Below are positions 25,878 to 34,135 of a stretch of 64,000 bases of DNA, piece by piece. A program made the translations under genes and the position numbers. The DNA comes from Azospirillum rugosum. GTDB lineage: Bacteria > Pseudomonadota > Alphaproteobacteria > Azospirillales > Azospirillaceae. Location of the stretch: NCBI RefSeq assembly GCF_017876155.1, contig NZ_JAGINP010000017.1, forward strand, positions 1 to 64,000, in the 5' to 3' direction. The notes under the pieces were generated by a model that made no database searches, was not told where the DNA came from, and saw nothing but the letters and a program-made list of their open reading frames with translations. The number at the start of each line of letters is the position of its first letter. Position 1 is the stretch's first letter.

Positions 25878-25954
25878 CGGAGCGTAGCGCAGCCTGGTAG
25901 CGCATCAGACTGGGGGTCTGGGGGTCGCAGGTTCAAATCCTGTCGCTCCGACCA
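25878..25954 (+). tRNA. tRNA-Pro (GGG)
   Basis: A 77-nt cloverleaf: acceptor arms CGGAGCG and CGCTCCG pair perfectly, the D arm contains AGCCTGGTAGCGC, the anticodon stem TCAGA/TCTGG encloses loop CTGGGGG with anticodon GGG, and the T arm contains GGTTCAAATCC. CCA is encoded. It reads CCC/CCU proline codons. A near-consensus promoter lies upstream and an intrinsic terminator at 25971-26005 downstream. Confidence 0.97.
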
Positions 25955-25970
25955 AGTTCCGGAAACGGAG

Positions 25971-26005
25971 AAAAGCCTCGGCGTCCTTGGACGTCGGGGC
26001 TTTTT
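25971..26005 (+). terminator. terminator of the tRNA-Pro gene
   Basis: AAAGCCTCGGCGTCC pairs with GGACGTCGGGGCTTT (G-U pairs included) around a TTGG loop, then TTTTTC. It lies 17 bases after the tRNA CCA. It could also serve the convergent minus-strand gene at 26047. Confidence 0.85.
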
Positions 26006-26046
26006 CTTTGGCCGTTCGGCAGGATCAAGAGGAAGGGACCAGGGCG

Positions 26047-26682
26047 TCAGTTCCGCGCGGCGGTGCCCAGGTGGATGGTGCTTGTGGCTGGCGCGGGCTG
26101 CGTCGTGTCGGCGTGCTCAAGAACGGCGCGGGCGCTGTCGGCGAGCACGAGCCATGCACCGGCCCAAAGCGCCACATCCTTCAGAACCAGGCGGCCGGCG
26201 CCGGAGAGATAAGGGAAGCCGTGCTGCGCGTCGCCCAGGGCGGGCACCCAGGCCTCCGGCGTCGTGATCAGGAAGGACAGGGTCACGACGGGCGTCAGGA
26301 AGGCGAGGATCGCTCCGATCAGGCCGAGGCGGCGGGACACGAGGCCCAGCAGGGTCAGGAAGCCGATGGCCAGTTCGACCACGCCGAGGCCGGTGGAGAA
26401 GGCGTAGGTGTGGTTGTCGGTCTGCCAGGCGCGTTCGGCCGGCTTCAACTCGCCTTCGTGCGTCAGGTGCGGGCGGTACTCGTCCGGATGGGCGTAGAAG
26501 AAGGACATCACCGGGCTGTTGGCGACGAAGGGGGTGATGCTGTCGGCCTCGTAGGGAACGAACTTCAGGGCGCCGATCCAGAGGAAGATGATCGCGATGG
26601 CGATGCGCGTGGCGTGCAGGCCGATGCGGTTGGAGGTCGGTCCCGAGACACCGCCCAGGACGGACCGAAGCAGGATGTTCAT
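26047..26682 (-). CDS. DUF417 (YkgB/RclC-like) membrane protein
   Basis: This 211-aa inner-membrane protein of the DUF417 family, relatives of E. coli RclC, is linked to reactive-chlorine resistance. The features are LHATRIAIAIIFLWIGALKFVPYEADSI with the conserved KF-YEA element, ITPFVANSPVMSFFY, YAFSTGLGVVELAIGFLTLLGL and LSFLITTPEAW, with four hydrophobic spans. GGAG eight bases upstream supports the start. An AhpD-like gene precedes it by 32 bases on the same strand, suggesting an oxidant-response pair. No regulator lies adjacent. Confidence 0.9.
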   Translation of the reverse strand: MNILLRSVLGGVSGPTSNRIGLHATRIAIAIIFLWIGALKFVPYEADSITPFVANSPVMSFFYAHPDEYRPHLTHEGELKPAERAWQTDNHTYAFSTGLGVVELAIGFLTLLGLVSRRLGLIGAILAFLTPVVTLSFLITTPEAWVPALGDAQHGFPYLSGAGRLVLKDVALWAGAWLVLADSARAVLEHADTTQPAPATSTIHLGTAARN

Positions 26683-26714
26683 GGCAAAGACTCCGGAATA
26701 CTGCGGGGCATCAG

Positions 26715-27065
26715 CTAGGCCGCGACCTGCGGATGGTTGGCGTGGGCGTCGAGCACACGGGTCGAGTAGACGATCGCGGCACCGGCGTTGATCGCCACCG
26801 CGACGCCCAGCGCCTCGGCGATCTCCTCACGGGTGGCGCCGTGCTTGACGGCGGCGTCGGTGTGCACCGTGATACAGCCGTCGCAGCGCAGGGAAACGGC
26901 AACCGCCAGCGCGATCAGCTCGCGGGTCTTGGCGTCCAGTTGCCCGGTCTTCTCGCCGGCGGTGCTCAGCGCGACATAGCCCTTGATCGTGTCGGGGCTT
27001 AGCTTGCCGATCTGGCCGACGCCGGCGAAGACCTGCTGCCGGTAGGCGTTCCAGTCCATCATCAT
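26715..27065 (-). CDS. carboxymuconolactone decarboxylase / AhpD-like protein
   Basis: This 116-aa all-helical protein of the CMD/AhpD superfamily carries the redox motif in LRCDGCITVHTDAAVKHG (CxxC-x3-H), as in alkylhydroperoxidases, rather than the lactone decarboxylase active site. LDAKTRELIALAVAVSL and GATREEIAEALGVAVAINAG are the standard flanking helices. It probably helps remove organic peroxides together with a thiol partner. It is first in a two-gene operon with the DUF417 protein. Confidence 0.9.
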   Translation of the reverse strand: MMMDWNAYRQQVFAGVGQIGKLSPDTIKGYVALSTAGEKTGQLDAKTRELIALAVAVSLRCDGCITVHTDAAVKHGATREEIAEALGVAVAINAGAAIVYSTRVLDAHANHPQVAA

Positions 27066-27225
27066 GACACGCTCTCCATCGCTTGGTTGGGGCCGGCGGT
27101 CGTTGTGTTTGCCGGCCCGTTCGATGGACAGAAGGTGTCATGGAAGCGCCCGCCGCTGAATGACCGGCCGGATCGATCACCTGACCGGCCGGATCAAAGC
27201 GACGAAGGGGGAGGCAATCGTCGCG

Positions 27226-28389
27226 TCAGCGGTTCGCCGCCGGGGCGACGCGCAGGATTTCGCCGTCGCCCGCGTCGGTCAGCAGGTAGAGCGCGCCGTC
27301 CGGCCCCTGGCTCACTTGGCGGATGCGCTTGCCGAGGTCGCGGAACATGCGCTCCTCGTGGGTGACCTTCGTGCCGTCCAGTTCGAGCCGCACCACCTCC
27401 CGCGTGGTGAGCCCGCCGTTGAACAGGCTTCCCTTCCAGCCCGGGATGGCGTCCGCCGTGTAGAAGGTCATGCCGGAGGCGCCGATGACCGGGGTCCAGT
27501 GGTAAATCGGCTCCTCCATGCCCGGCGCGCTCGACTTGCCGGTGCCGACCGGCGTGCCGTTGTAGTTCACGCCGTAGGACACCACCGGCCAGCCGTAGTT
27601 CTTCCCCGGCTGCGGCACGTTGATCTCGTCGCCGCCGCGCGGGCCATGCTCGTTGATCCACAACGCGCCGGTCTGCGGGTGCAGGGCCGCGCCCTGGATG
27701 TTGCGGTGGCCGTAGGACCAGATCTCCGGCAACGCGCCCTGCTTGTTCGCATAGGGGTTGTCCGCGGGGACCGAGCCGTCCGGGTTGATGCGCACGACCT
27801 TGCCCAGGTGCGAGTCGAGATCCTGCGCCTGCGTCCGGAACTGTTCCTCCGACCGCTCGCCCAGCGTCACGTACAACTGGCCCTGCCGGTCGAACACCAG
27901 ACGCGAGCCGTAGTGCTTGCGGCTCTGCACCTTCGGCTTCTGGGAGAAGATCACGCGCGTGCCGGTCAGCGCCGCGCCGTCGGCGCTCAAGGTCCCGCGC
28001 GCCACCGCGGTGGAGGTGGTGCCGTTCGGCCCAGGTTCGGAGAAGCTGAGGTAGACGAGGCGGTTCTGCGCGAAGTTTGGGTCGAGCGCCACGTCCAGCA
28101 GCCCGCCCTGGTCGCGGTCGTCGACCTCCGGCACGCCCTTCAGCGGCGGGGAGAGCCGCCCGTCGGCGGAGACGATCCGCAGGTTGCCCTCCTTCTCGGT
28201 CACCAGCATGCGACCGTCCGGCAGGAAGGCCAGCCCCCAGGGGTGGTTGAGCCCGCTGGCGACGGTCTTCACCGTGACCCTGGCCTTCTCCGTCCCATAG
28301 GTCTTGTCGACCGCGCCCGCGTCGGTGACGCCCAGGCATGCGGTCAGCGCGAAGGCGGTCGTCAGGGCGGCGGTTCTGGCCAAGCGCAT
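27226..28389 (-). CDS. PQQ-dependent soluble aldose sugar dehydrogenase (YliI type)
   Basis: This exported six-bladed beta-propeller enzyme oxidises aldoses with PQQ. The ATG at 28389 follows GGGGAGAAC and gives 387 aa. A signal peptide occupies about 1-26; LTAC could also be a lipobox. Hallmarks are VASGLNHPWGLAFLPDGRMLVTEKEG, DDRDQGGLLDVALDPNF, HYGSRLVFDRQGQLYVTLGER, SYGHRNIQGAALHP, INEHGPRGGDEINV, GKNYGWPVVSYG and WTPVIGASGMTFY, which include PQQ and calcium ligands. Full length. No PQQ synthesis genes are in the window. Confidence 0.94.
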   Translation of the reverse strand: MRLARTAALTTAFALTACLGVTDAGAVDKTYGTEKARVTVKTVASGLNHPWGLAFLPDGRMLVTEKEGNLRIVSADGRLSPPLKGVPEVDDRDQGGLLDVALDPNFAQNRLVYLSFSEPGPNGTTSTAVARGTLSADGAALTGTRVIFSQKPKVQSRKHYGSRLVFDRQGQLYVTLGERSEEQFRTQAQDLDSHLGKVVRINPDGSVPADNPYANKQGALPEIWSYGHRNIQGAALHPQTGALWINEHGPRGGDEINVPQPGKNYGWPVVSYGVNYNGTPVGTGKSSAPGMEEPIYHWTPVIGASGMTFYTADAIPGWKGSLFNGGLTTREVVRLELDGTKVTHEERMFRDLGKRIRQVSQGPDGALYLLTDAGDGEILRVAPAANR

Positions 28390-28612
28390 GTCTGTTCTCC
28401 CCATATCATCGCGGTCGACGCGTAGGTGGGGGCGCCGCGGCACCCAACAAGGCCGGTCGCCCTACCTCCGTGGAGGTGCGGCGGCCGCTTGGGGGGATAT
28501 GGGTCTCATCACTGCGACTTTTCGACAGTCCGTTCATCCGATTATTCCGAATGACGGGTAAATTGGTTTACTGATATAGGGAAGGGCGTGCACTCGGTCG
28601 TGGAGGGATGAA

Positions 28613-30331
28613 ATGAACGCGAAGATTACAAACCTGACAAATTGGTTTGGCGTCCTGGTCACGCTCGGTTTCATCACCGTCGCCGCCACCGGGGCAATTG
28701 CCATCCGTGAGTTGAAGGTTAACGGGCCGATCTACCAAAAGGTTGTTCTGGGTAAGGACTTGATCGCCGACATCCTGCCGCCTCCGGAATACGTGATCGA
28801 GGCGTATCTGGAAGCGACCCTGGTCTACAACGACCCGCCGTCCCTGGCGCAGCGGCGCGAACGGCTGGCGGCACTGCGCAAGGACTACGACGATCGCCAT
28901 GCCTTCTGGCTGGAGCAGACCCTCGACCCTTCGATCCGCGACGCCTTCCTGCGCGGCGCGCACGACGAGGCGATGAAGGTCTGGGACGCCATCGACAAGG
29001 GGCTGCTGCCCGCGCTGGCGGCCGGCGACACGGAGCGCGCGCGCAAGGCCTACACAGTCATCGCCACCGCCTACAACGCGCACCGCGCCTACATCGACGA
29101 CGTGGTCGCCAAGGCGACCGTGCTGAACAGCCAGACCGAGGATTATGCCACCGCGCGCGAGTCGCAGTTCACGGCCATCGCCTGGAGCGTCGCGGCCGGC
29201 GTCCTGGGCCTGATCGTGCTGGGAATCGTCGCGATGATCCGGGGCGTGATCCGCCCGGTCGTCCGCATGACCGACGCCATGACGGAACTGTCCGGTGGCA
29301 ACCTGGAGGTTGCCATACCGGGCGCCCAGCGCCGTGACGAAGTCGGGGCCATGGCGCGCTCGCTGGCCGTCTTCCGCGACAACGCGCGGGAAACCCAGCG
29401 GCTGCGGCGGCAGGGCGAGGAAGCGCGCGAGCGCGCCGACCGCGACAAGCAGGAGGCCCTGCTGCGCATGGCCGAGACGGTGGAGCGCGAGACGCAGAAG
29501 GCGGTGGACAGCATCGCCGCCCAGACAAGCCTGATGTCGGAAAGCGCGGCGCGCATGGCGAATTCGGCGGTGTCGGTCAGCCAGGACAGCCAGGGCGTCG
29601 CCGTCGCGGCCTCCCAGGCGCTCTCCAACGCGCAGACGGTGGCCGCCGCGTCGGAGGAGCTGAGCGCCTCCATCCGCGAGATCACCACCCAGGTCCGGGC
29701 CTCGGTCGAGGTGACGGGCGATGCGGTCCGCGCCTCCTCCCACGCGGAGGAGACGATCCTGCACCTGTCCGACGCGGTCAACCGCATCGGGGAGGTCAGT
29801 CAGCTGATCAACAGCATCGCCGGACAGACCAACCTCCTGGCGCTCAACGCCACCATCGAGGCGGCGCGGGCCGGGGAGGCCGGGAAGGGCTTCGCCGTGG
29901 TGGCGAGCGAGGTGAAGAACCTCGCCAGCCAGACGGCCAAGGCTACCGAGGAGATCGGCGCCCAGATCGGCCGGATCCAGAGCACCACCAACAGCGCCGT
30001 GTCCGCGGTGCGCGCCATCGCGGACTCCATCCGCAAGGTGGAGGGCGTCTCCTCCCTGATCGGGAACGCGATCGAAGGGCAGGGCACCGCCACCGGCATG
30101 ATCGCGCAGAACGTCACCCAGACCTCGGAAGCGGCGCAGGACGTGTCGTCCCGCATCGCCGAGGTGTCGCAGGAGGCCGAGACCACCGGCGAGCAGGCGT
30201 CCCGCGTCAGCCTGCTGTCCAAGGACGTCGCGAGCAGCATCGACGAGCTGCGCCATCTGCTGGTGCGCGTGGTGCGCGACGCGACCCAGCACGGCGGGCA
30301 CGGCAGTGGGGAGATGCGCCCGGCCGCCTGA
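28613..30331 (+). CDS. methyl-accepting chemotaxis protein
   Basis: This 572-aa inner-membrane chemoreceptor has a first membrane span at about 13-31, a periplasmic helical ligand domain (about 32-185, with YVIEAYLEATLVYNDP), a second span at about 187-207, a HAMP domain to about 262, and a cytoplasmic signalling domain whose hairpin tip (NLLALNATIEAARAGEAGKG) lies near residue 406. A GGAGGG ribosome-binding site precedes the ATG. The C-terminus has no pentapeptide for CheR/CheB tethering. The ligand is unknown; the sensory domain does not match a Cache pattern I can recognise. Confidence 0.95.
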   Translation: MNAKITNLTNWFGVLVTLGFITVAATGAIAIRELKVNGPIYQKVVLGKDLIADILPPPEYVIEAYLEATLVYNDPPSLAQRRERLAALRKDYDDRHAFWLEQTLDPSIRDAFLRGAHDEAMKVWDAIDKGLLPALAAGDTERARKAYTVIATAYNAHRAYIDDVVAKATVLNSQTEDYATARESQFTAIAWSVAAGVLGLIVLGIVAMIRGVIRPVVRMTDAMTELSGGNLEVAIPGAQRRDEVGAMARSLAVFRDNARETQRLRRQGEEARERADRDKQEALLRMAETVERETQKAVDSIAAQTSLMSESAARMANSAVSVSQDSQGVAVAASQALSNAQTVAAASEELSASIREITTQVRASVEVTGDAVRASSHAEETILHLSDAVNRIGEVSQLINSIAGQTNLLALNATIEAARAGEAGKGFAVVASEVKNLASQTAKATEEIGAQIGRIQSTTNSAVSAVRAIADSIRKVEGVSSLIGNAIEGQGTATGMIAQNVTQTSEAAQDVSSRIAEVSQEAETTGEQASRVSLLSKDVASSIDELRHLLVRVVRDATQHGGHGSGEMRPAA

Positions 30332-30351
30332 CGGTCCTTACGGGGCTGCGG

Positions 30352-31347
30352 TCACACCACGTCCGCGGGGGCGAGGCCGCAGTCCTGGCCGTCGTGCTCC
30401 ACCTGGATCGTCGCGTGGCCGATGCCGAAGCGGTCCTTCAGCTCCTGCGCCACGCGCTTCAGCAGATCGTCGTCCGTCCCGCAGCCGGGGCGGACGATGT
30501 GCGCGGTCAGCGCCGTGTCGGTCGTGCTCAGGCCCCAGATGTGCAGGTCGTGCACGGCGGTGACGCCGGGCAATGCTGCGAGGTAGCCTTCGACGGCGGC
30601 GCGGTCGATCCCCTCCGGCACGGCGTTCATGGCGAGGTTGGCCGACTCCCGCAGCAGCCCCCAGGTGCCGATCACGATGACCACGACGATGCCCAGGCTG
30701 ACCAGCGGGTCGAGCCACAGCCAGCCGGTCCAGCCGATCAGCAGAGCCGCGATCACGACGCCCAGCGACACGGCGGCGTCGGCGGCCATGTGCAGGTAGG
30801 CGCCGCGGATGTTCAGGTCGGTGTCCTTGCCGCCCATGAACAGCCAGGCCGTGCCGGCGTTGATCGCGATCCCGACGGCGGCGACCCACATCACCGTTCC
30901 GCCCTCCACCGGCTGCGGATGAATCAGCCGCCCGAACGCCTCCCAGGCGATGGCGCCCACGGCGATCAGCAGCACCACCGCGTTCAGCAGCGACGCCAGG
31001 ATGCTGGAGCTGCCGAAGCCGTAGGTGTGGCGGGTCGTCGGCCGGCGCCGGGTCATCCAGGCCGCCCCCCAGGCCAGCAGAAGCCCCAGCACGTCGGACA
31101 GGTTGTGGCCGGCGTCGGCCAGCAGCGCCACGGAGTTGGCGAGGACCCCATAGACGGCCTCCACGGCGACGAAGCCGAGGTTCAGCGCGGTGCCGATGGC
31201 GAAGGCACGGTCGTAATGGGCCGGCGCGTGGTGATGGCCGCCCAGCCCGTGTGAATGGCCGTGCCCGTGTGAATGGCCATGCCCGTGCGCATGGCCGTGT
31301 TCATGGGAGTGGCCCTGGCAGTGGCCGTGTGAATGGTCATGCGGCAC
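30352..31347 (-). CDS. cation diffusion facilitator metal exporter (CzcD/ZitB-like)
   Basis: This inner-membrane proton-driven exporter acts on Zn2+ or a similar divalent cation. The GTG at 31347 follows GAGGGA and gives 331 aa. The N-terminal 45 residues are an extreme His/Gly-rich metal-binding tail (HSHGHCQGHSHEHGHAHG and more). Six spans follow, with metal-site residues in ALLADAGHNLSDVLG (HxxxD) and AYLHMAADAAVSLG (HxxxD), then a cytoplasmic domain with VHDLHIWGLSTTDTALTAHI. It lies downstream of a MerR regulator and has a perfect MerR-type operator in its own promoter. Confidence 0.95.
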   Translation of the reverse strand: MPHDHSHGHCQGHSHEHGHAHGHGHSHGHGHSHGLGGHHHAPAHYDRAFAIGTALNLGFVAVEAVYGVLANSVALLADAGHNLSDVLGLLLAWGAAWMTRRRPTTRHTYGFGSSSILASLLNAVVLLIAVGAIAWEAFGRLIHPQPVEGGTVMWVAAVGIAINAGTAWLFMGGKDTDLNIRGAYLHMAADAAVSLGVVIAALLIGWTGWLWLDPLVSLGIVVVIVIGTWGLLRESANLAMNAVPEGIDRAAVEGYLAALPGVTAVHDLHIWGLSTTDTALTAHIVRPGCGTDDDLLKRVAQELKDRFGIGHATIQVEHDGQDCGLAPADVV

Positions 31348-31408
31348 GATTGCCGTCCCTCGCGTTGTCGAAAGCCGGCGGCCACGCAGGCCGCCTCCGG
31401 TCCGAAGC

Positions 31409-31439
31409 AGCGTAGATCCTCCAGCCACTGGAGGATCAA
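31409..31439 (-). promoter_or_regulatory. MerR-type operator/promoter of the CDF exporter
   Basis: On the minus strand, -35 TTGATC (31439-31434) and -10 TACGCT (31414-31409) are separated by 19 bases, the overlong spacer that MerR activators correct by DNA distortion. Across the spacer lies a perfect inverted repeat: GATCCTCCAG-TGG-CTGGAGGATC (31437-31415). It sits 62 bases before the exporter GTG. A metal-responsive MerR gene is immediately upstream, so autogenous control of the pair is likely. Confidence 0.85.
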
Positions 31440-31508
31440 GAGGGAAACAGCGCGATCCCGCGATCGTCGGCACCGATCAGCGATGGCGCTAATCAGTGAT
31501 GGCGCCAA

Positions 31509-31979
31509 TCAGTGATGCTCATGCAGGCAGTGGGCGTGGTCGGCCAGGACCTCGATCACGTGGCAGGTCCGGACCTGCCCGTGGGCGCATTGCTCCACCA
31601 TCTGCCGAACCTCGGCGCGCAGCGCCTCCAGCCGGGCGATCTTCGATTCGATGTCGGCGAGGTGGGTGCGCGCCAGGGAGTCGGCCTGGGCGCAGGGCTG
31701 GCCCGGATCGTCGGCCAGCGACAGGAGCTGGCGGATGGCGTCCACCTCGAAGCCCAGTTCGCGGGCGTGCCGGATGAAGCGCAGCCGCCGCGCCGCAGTA
31801 TCGTCGTAGGTGCGGCGGTTGCTGTCGGTGCGCGGCGGCTCCGGCAGCAGGCCGATGCTCTCGTAATAGCGGATGGTCGGGACCTTCACCCCGGTTTGCG
31901 CGGCGAGCGCGCCGATGGTCAGTCTCTGTGTCGTACTGGGTGTCGTACTGGGCGTCGTACTGGGCGTCGTCCTGGGCAT
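31509..31979 (-). CDS. metal-responsive MerR family regulator
   Basis: This 156-aa regulator probably senses Zn, Cd, Pb or Cu and activates the exporter next door. After an odd Thr/Pro/Ser repeat (residues about 3-16) comes the winged helix: LTIGALAAQTGVKVPTIRYYESIGLL, then RRTYDDTAARRLRFIRHARELGF. Metal ligands are likely Cys in QPCAQADS and the C-terminal cluster QCAHGQVRTCHVIEVLADHAHCLHEHH, like ZntR/CadR. A 16-bp sequence (CAGYGATGGCGCYAAT) repeats in tandem at 31478-31509 at its 3' end. Starting before the TTPS repeats is the only in-frame ATG option. Confidence 0.9.
   Translation of the reverse strand: MPRTTPSTTPSTTPSTTQRLTIGALAAQTGVKVPTIRYYESIGLLPEPPRTDSNRRTYDDTAARRLRFIRHARELGFEVDAIRQLLSLADDPGQPCAQADSLARTHLADIESKIARLEALRAEVRQMVEQCAHGQVRTCHVIEVLADHAHCLHEHH
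31929..31976 (-). repeat. four tandem 12-bp units encoding TTPS
   Basis: The unit YGTCGTACTGGG occurs four times (31929-31940, 31941-31952, 31953-31964, and 31965-31976 with one change). On the minus strand it encodes Thr-Thr-Pro-Ser repeats right after the MerR start codon. The unit is a multiple of three, so copy-number change would lengthen the N-terminus without a frameshift. Confidence 0.85.
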
Positions 31980-32044
31980 CGTCGAACGGGTCCTCGCGAT
32001 CGTACCAACGCCGCGGAGCCTACCACCAGCCGGCCGGGGCCGCG

Positions 32045-33529
32045 CTACTGGCTGACGCGGGTGCGCGGCGCCCGCAGGGACGGGACCTGGGGAATCCCCA
32101 GCGGCAGGCCGATCAGGTGGCGGGCGGCGGCGGCGCATTGGTTGCGCAGCTCGGGCACGGCGGTCATCTCCCAGAAGGGCGGCCGGCTGACCGGGCCGAG
32201 CGCGAACAGGCGGCGCGAGACCGCCCCGTCCTCGCCGATCAGAGCGCCGTCCTCCGTGACGTCGAGGCCGAGGCGCAGCGGGTCCGGCCGGGCCAGCCCG
32301 CGTTCCAGAAGCGAGCGCACCAGCGGGTGGTCGATCCGGCCGAAGTCGCATTCGGTGCCGGTGGCGTTGATCACCGCGCCGACGCGGCGGGTCCAGACGT
32401 TGCCCTCCGCACCGCGCGCCCGCACCGTCGCCTCGACCCCGTCGGGGAGCAGCCGCAACTCGCGCAGCCGGCCCGCCCGGATGGTCAGCCGGCCGTTCGC
32501 GATCAGGGAGGCGATCCTGGCCGCAACCTCCGGCGCCATGCGGTGGCGCAGGATCTCCCAATAGGGCCGGGCGTGGCGCAGGAAGCGCCGCCGCTCCTCC
32601 ATTGGCAGGTTCTTCCAGAGAAGGTGGTGGTAGGGCCGCAGTGCGTCGAAGGCGGAGCGCCAGTCCAGCCCCGCCGCGCGGGCGCGCCGCACGTCGGCCT
32701 TCAGCGCGATCAGCACGTCCAGCACGGTGTGCGGCATCACCTGCGGGTGGACGAAGCTCTTGAAGGGGCGGGTCTCCTCATGCACGACGGGCAGCAGGCC
32801 GCGCCGCGACAGCGCCAGGACCGGGCCGCGGTGGCCCTGGTCCTCCAGCGCGAGCACTGTGTCCACCATGGTCAGGCCGGTGCCCAGGATCAGCACGGGC
32901 GCGTCGGCGTCGATGGCGGCCAGCGCCTGCCAATCCCAGGGGGCGGCGACGAAGCGGTCGGACGCCAGCACCTCCGGCTCCGTCACGGCGGGCGGGGAGG
33001 GCGAGAAGTTGCCGACGCAGAGCGCCGCCAGATCGACGTTCAGGCTGGGCCCGGTGCCGAGCCGCAGGCGGATTCCGCCATTCCCTGGGCCATCCGCGCC
33101 ATCGGTATCCTGGGCGAGGTCCACCACCTCCGCCCGGGTCACGGTCAGGGAGACGTGGGGCGGTGCCGAGGCCTGCGCGTCGCGCAGCACGTCCTGGATG
33201 TAGGCGCCGTAGCGCGCCCGCGACACGAAGGCATGCCCGCTCGGCGGAACCAGACCGCCATCCACGCCACCATCATCCTGCGCCCACAGCCAGCGCAGGA
33301 AATGGCGCGGGTCGTCGGGGAAGGCGCTCATGTTGTAGGCGCGCACGTTCAGCACGTGGGCGCTGTTCGGCGTGGAGTAGGCGAGCCCCGTCCCGACGCT
33401 GGGGGCGCGCTCGATCAGGTGGACGCTGGTCGGCTCCTCGGCGGTCCGCAGAAGGTGGGCGGCAAGGACGCTGCCGGTGAAGCCGGCCCCGATGATGGCG
33501 ATGCGGCGCTTCGATGGACGTGATGCCAA
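32045..33529 (-). CDS. FAD/NAD(P)-binding protein (NAD_binding_9 / YdhS-like)
   Basis: This probable flavoprotein of unknown substrate has a dinucleotide-binding motif, RIAIIGAGFTGSVLAAHLL, at the very N-terminus. Then come VHLIERAPSVGTGLAYST with LNVRAYNMSAFPDDPRHFLRWL, typical of the YdhS-like NAD_binding_9 family, and a second nucleotide loop in VLILGTGLTMVDTVLAL. The C-terminal VINATGTECDFGRIDHPLV and FALGPVSRPPFWEMTAVPELRNQ complete the fold. A TTG at 33529, with GGAAGGGAGC upstream, gives 494 aa and the usual short N-terminus; ATG 33571 is the alternative. It starts upstream of, and on the same strand as, the MerR gene. Confidence 0.88.
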   Translation of the reverse strand: MASRPSKRRIAIIGAGFTGSVLAAHLLRTAEEPTSVHLIERAPSVGTGLAYSTPNSAHVLNVRAYNMSAFPDDPRHFLRWLWAQDDGGVDGGLVPPSGHAFVSRARYGAYIQDVLRDAQASAPPHVSLTVTRAEVVDLAQDTDGADGPGNGGIRLRLGTGPSLNVDLAALCVGNFSPSPPAVTEPEVLASDRFVAAPWDWQALAAIDADAPVLILGTGLTMVDTVLALEDQGHRGPVLALSRRGLLPVVHEETRPFKSFVHPQVMPHTVLDVLIALKADVRRARAAGLDWRSAFDALRPYHHLLWKNLPMEERRRFLRHARPYWEILRHRMAPEVAARIASLIANGRLTIRAGRLRELRLLPDGVEATVRARGAEGNVWTRRVGAVINATGTECDFGRIDHPLVRSLLERGLARPDPLRLGLDVTEDGALIGEDGAVSRRLFALGPVSRPPFWEMTAVPELRNQCAAAARHLIGLPLGIPQVPSLRAPRTRVSQ

Positions 33530-33768
33530 GTTCGACGCTCCCTTCCAATGACCGGCCCGCCGATGATCCACCCGATGGCGTCCGGGCAGCGGGACACATC
33601 CGAAGCATGCAAATGGTCCGGCGGGTGGAAGGTCAATCTCTCTTCCGGCGTAGCGGGTGTCAGGACCAAGGTCTGGAACCGGCCGCCACCCCCGAGAATC
33701 ATGGTTAATCGGAAATTAACTATAACGTGCGAGGACTCGGACGTTCGAATCATAAGAACGGCGGATTC

Positions 33769-34056
33769 ATGCGCGACGACCGACTTTTCCCCATCCACGC
33801 CGTGCCGACGAACGGTGCCAACGCGTCCTCCGTCCGGCGGGAGCCCGACGTCCAGCTTGCCGCCATGGTGCCGCAGAGCGTCAAGCGCGCCGTCCGGCGC
33901 AAGGCCGAGGAGGAGGGCACCACCGTGCGCAGCGTCCTTCTGCGGGCGCTGAAGCATGCCGGGATCGCCGAAGTGGACGAAGCTGAAATCGCGGACCGCC
34001 GGATCGCGGCCGGGGCCGAGCGCTCCGGCCTGTGGAAGGCGACGCGCCAGCGGTGA
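33769..34056 (+). CDS. ribbon-helix-helix-like small protein
   Basis: This 95-aa protein is of uncertain role. Residues about 38-70 (VQLAAMVPQSVKRAVRRKAEEEGTTVRSVLLRALKHAGI) look like a ribbon-helix-helix DNA-binding segment: a short strand followed by two helices, as in CopG/plasmid-partition accessory proteins. The N-terminal part is probably disordered, and the C-terminus is charged. No toxin partner is adjacent, and the next gene is the hybrid kinase 80 bases downstream. The 5' flank is AT-rich (AATCGGAAATTAACTATAAC), a likely promoter. Confidence 0.75.
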   Translation: MRDDRLFPIHAVPTNGANASSVRREPDVQLAAMVPQSVKRAVRRKAEEEGTTVRSVLLRALKHAGIAEVDEAEIADRRIAAGAERSGLWKATRQR

Positions 34057-34135
34057 CGCCCCTGGTGACGGTCAGCCCTCGACGCGAGGGTCTTTCCAGT
34101 TTAATGGTCGCTCCCCCTGCCGAAGGCCGCCCGTC

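Noticed and set aside
31221..31340. Repeated GTGAATGGCC-type units that look like a satellite or short CRISPR-like array
   Set aside because: They are the His/Gly codons of the exporter's metal-binding N-terminus; there are no unique spacers.
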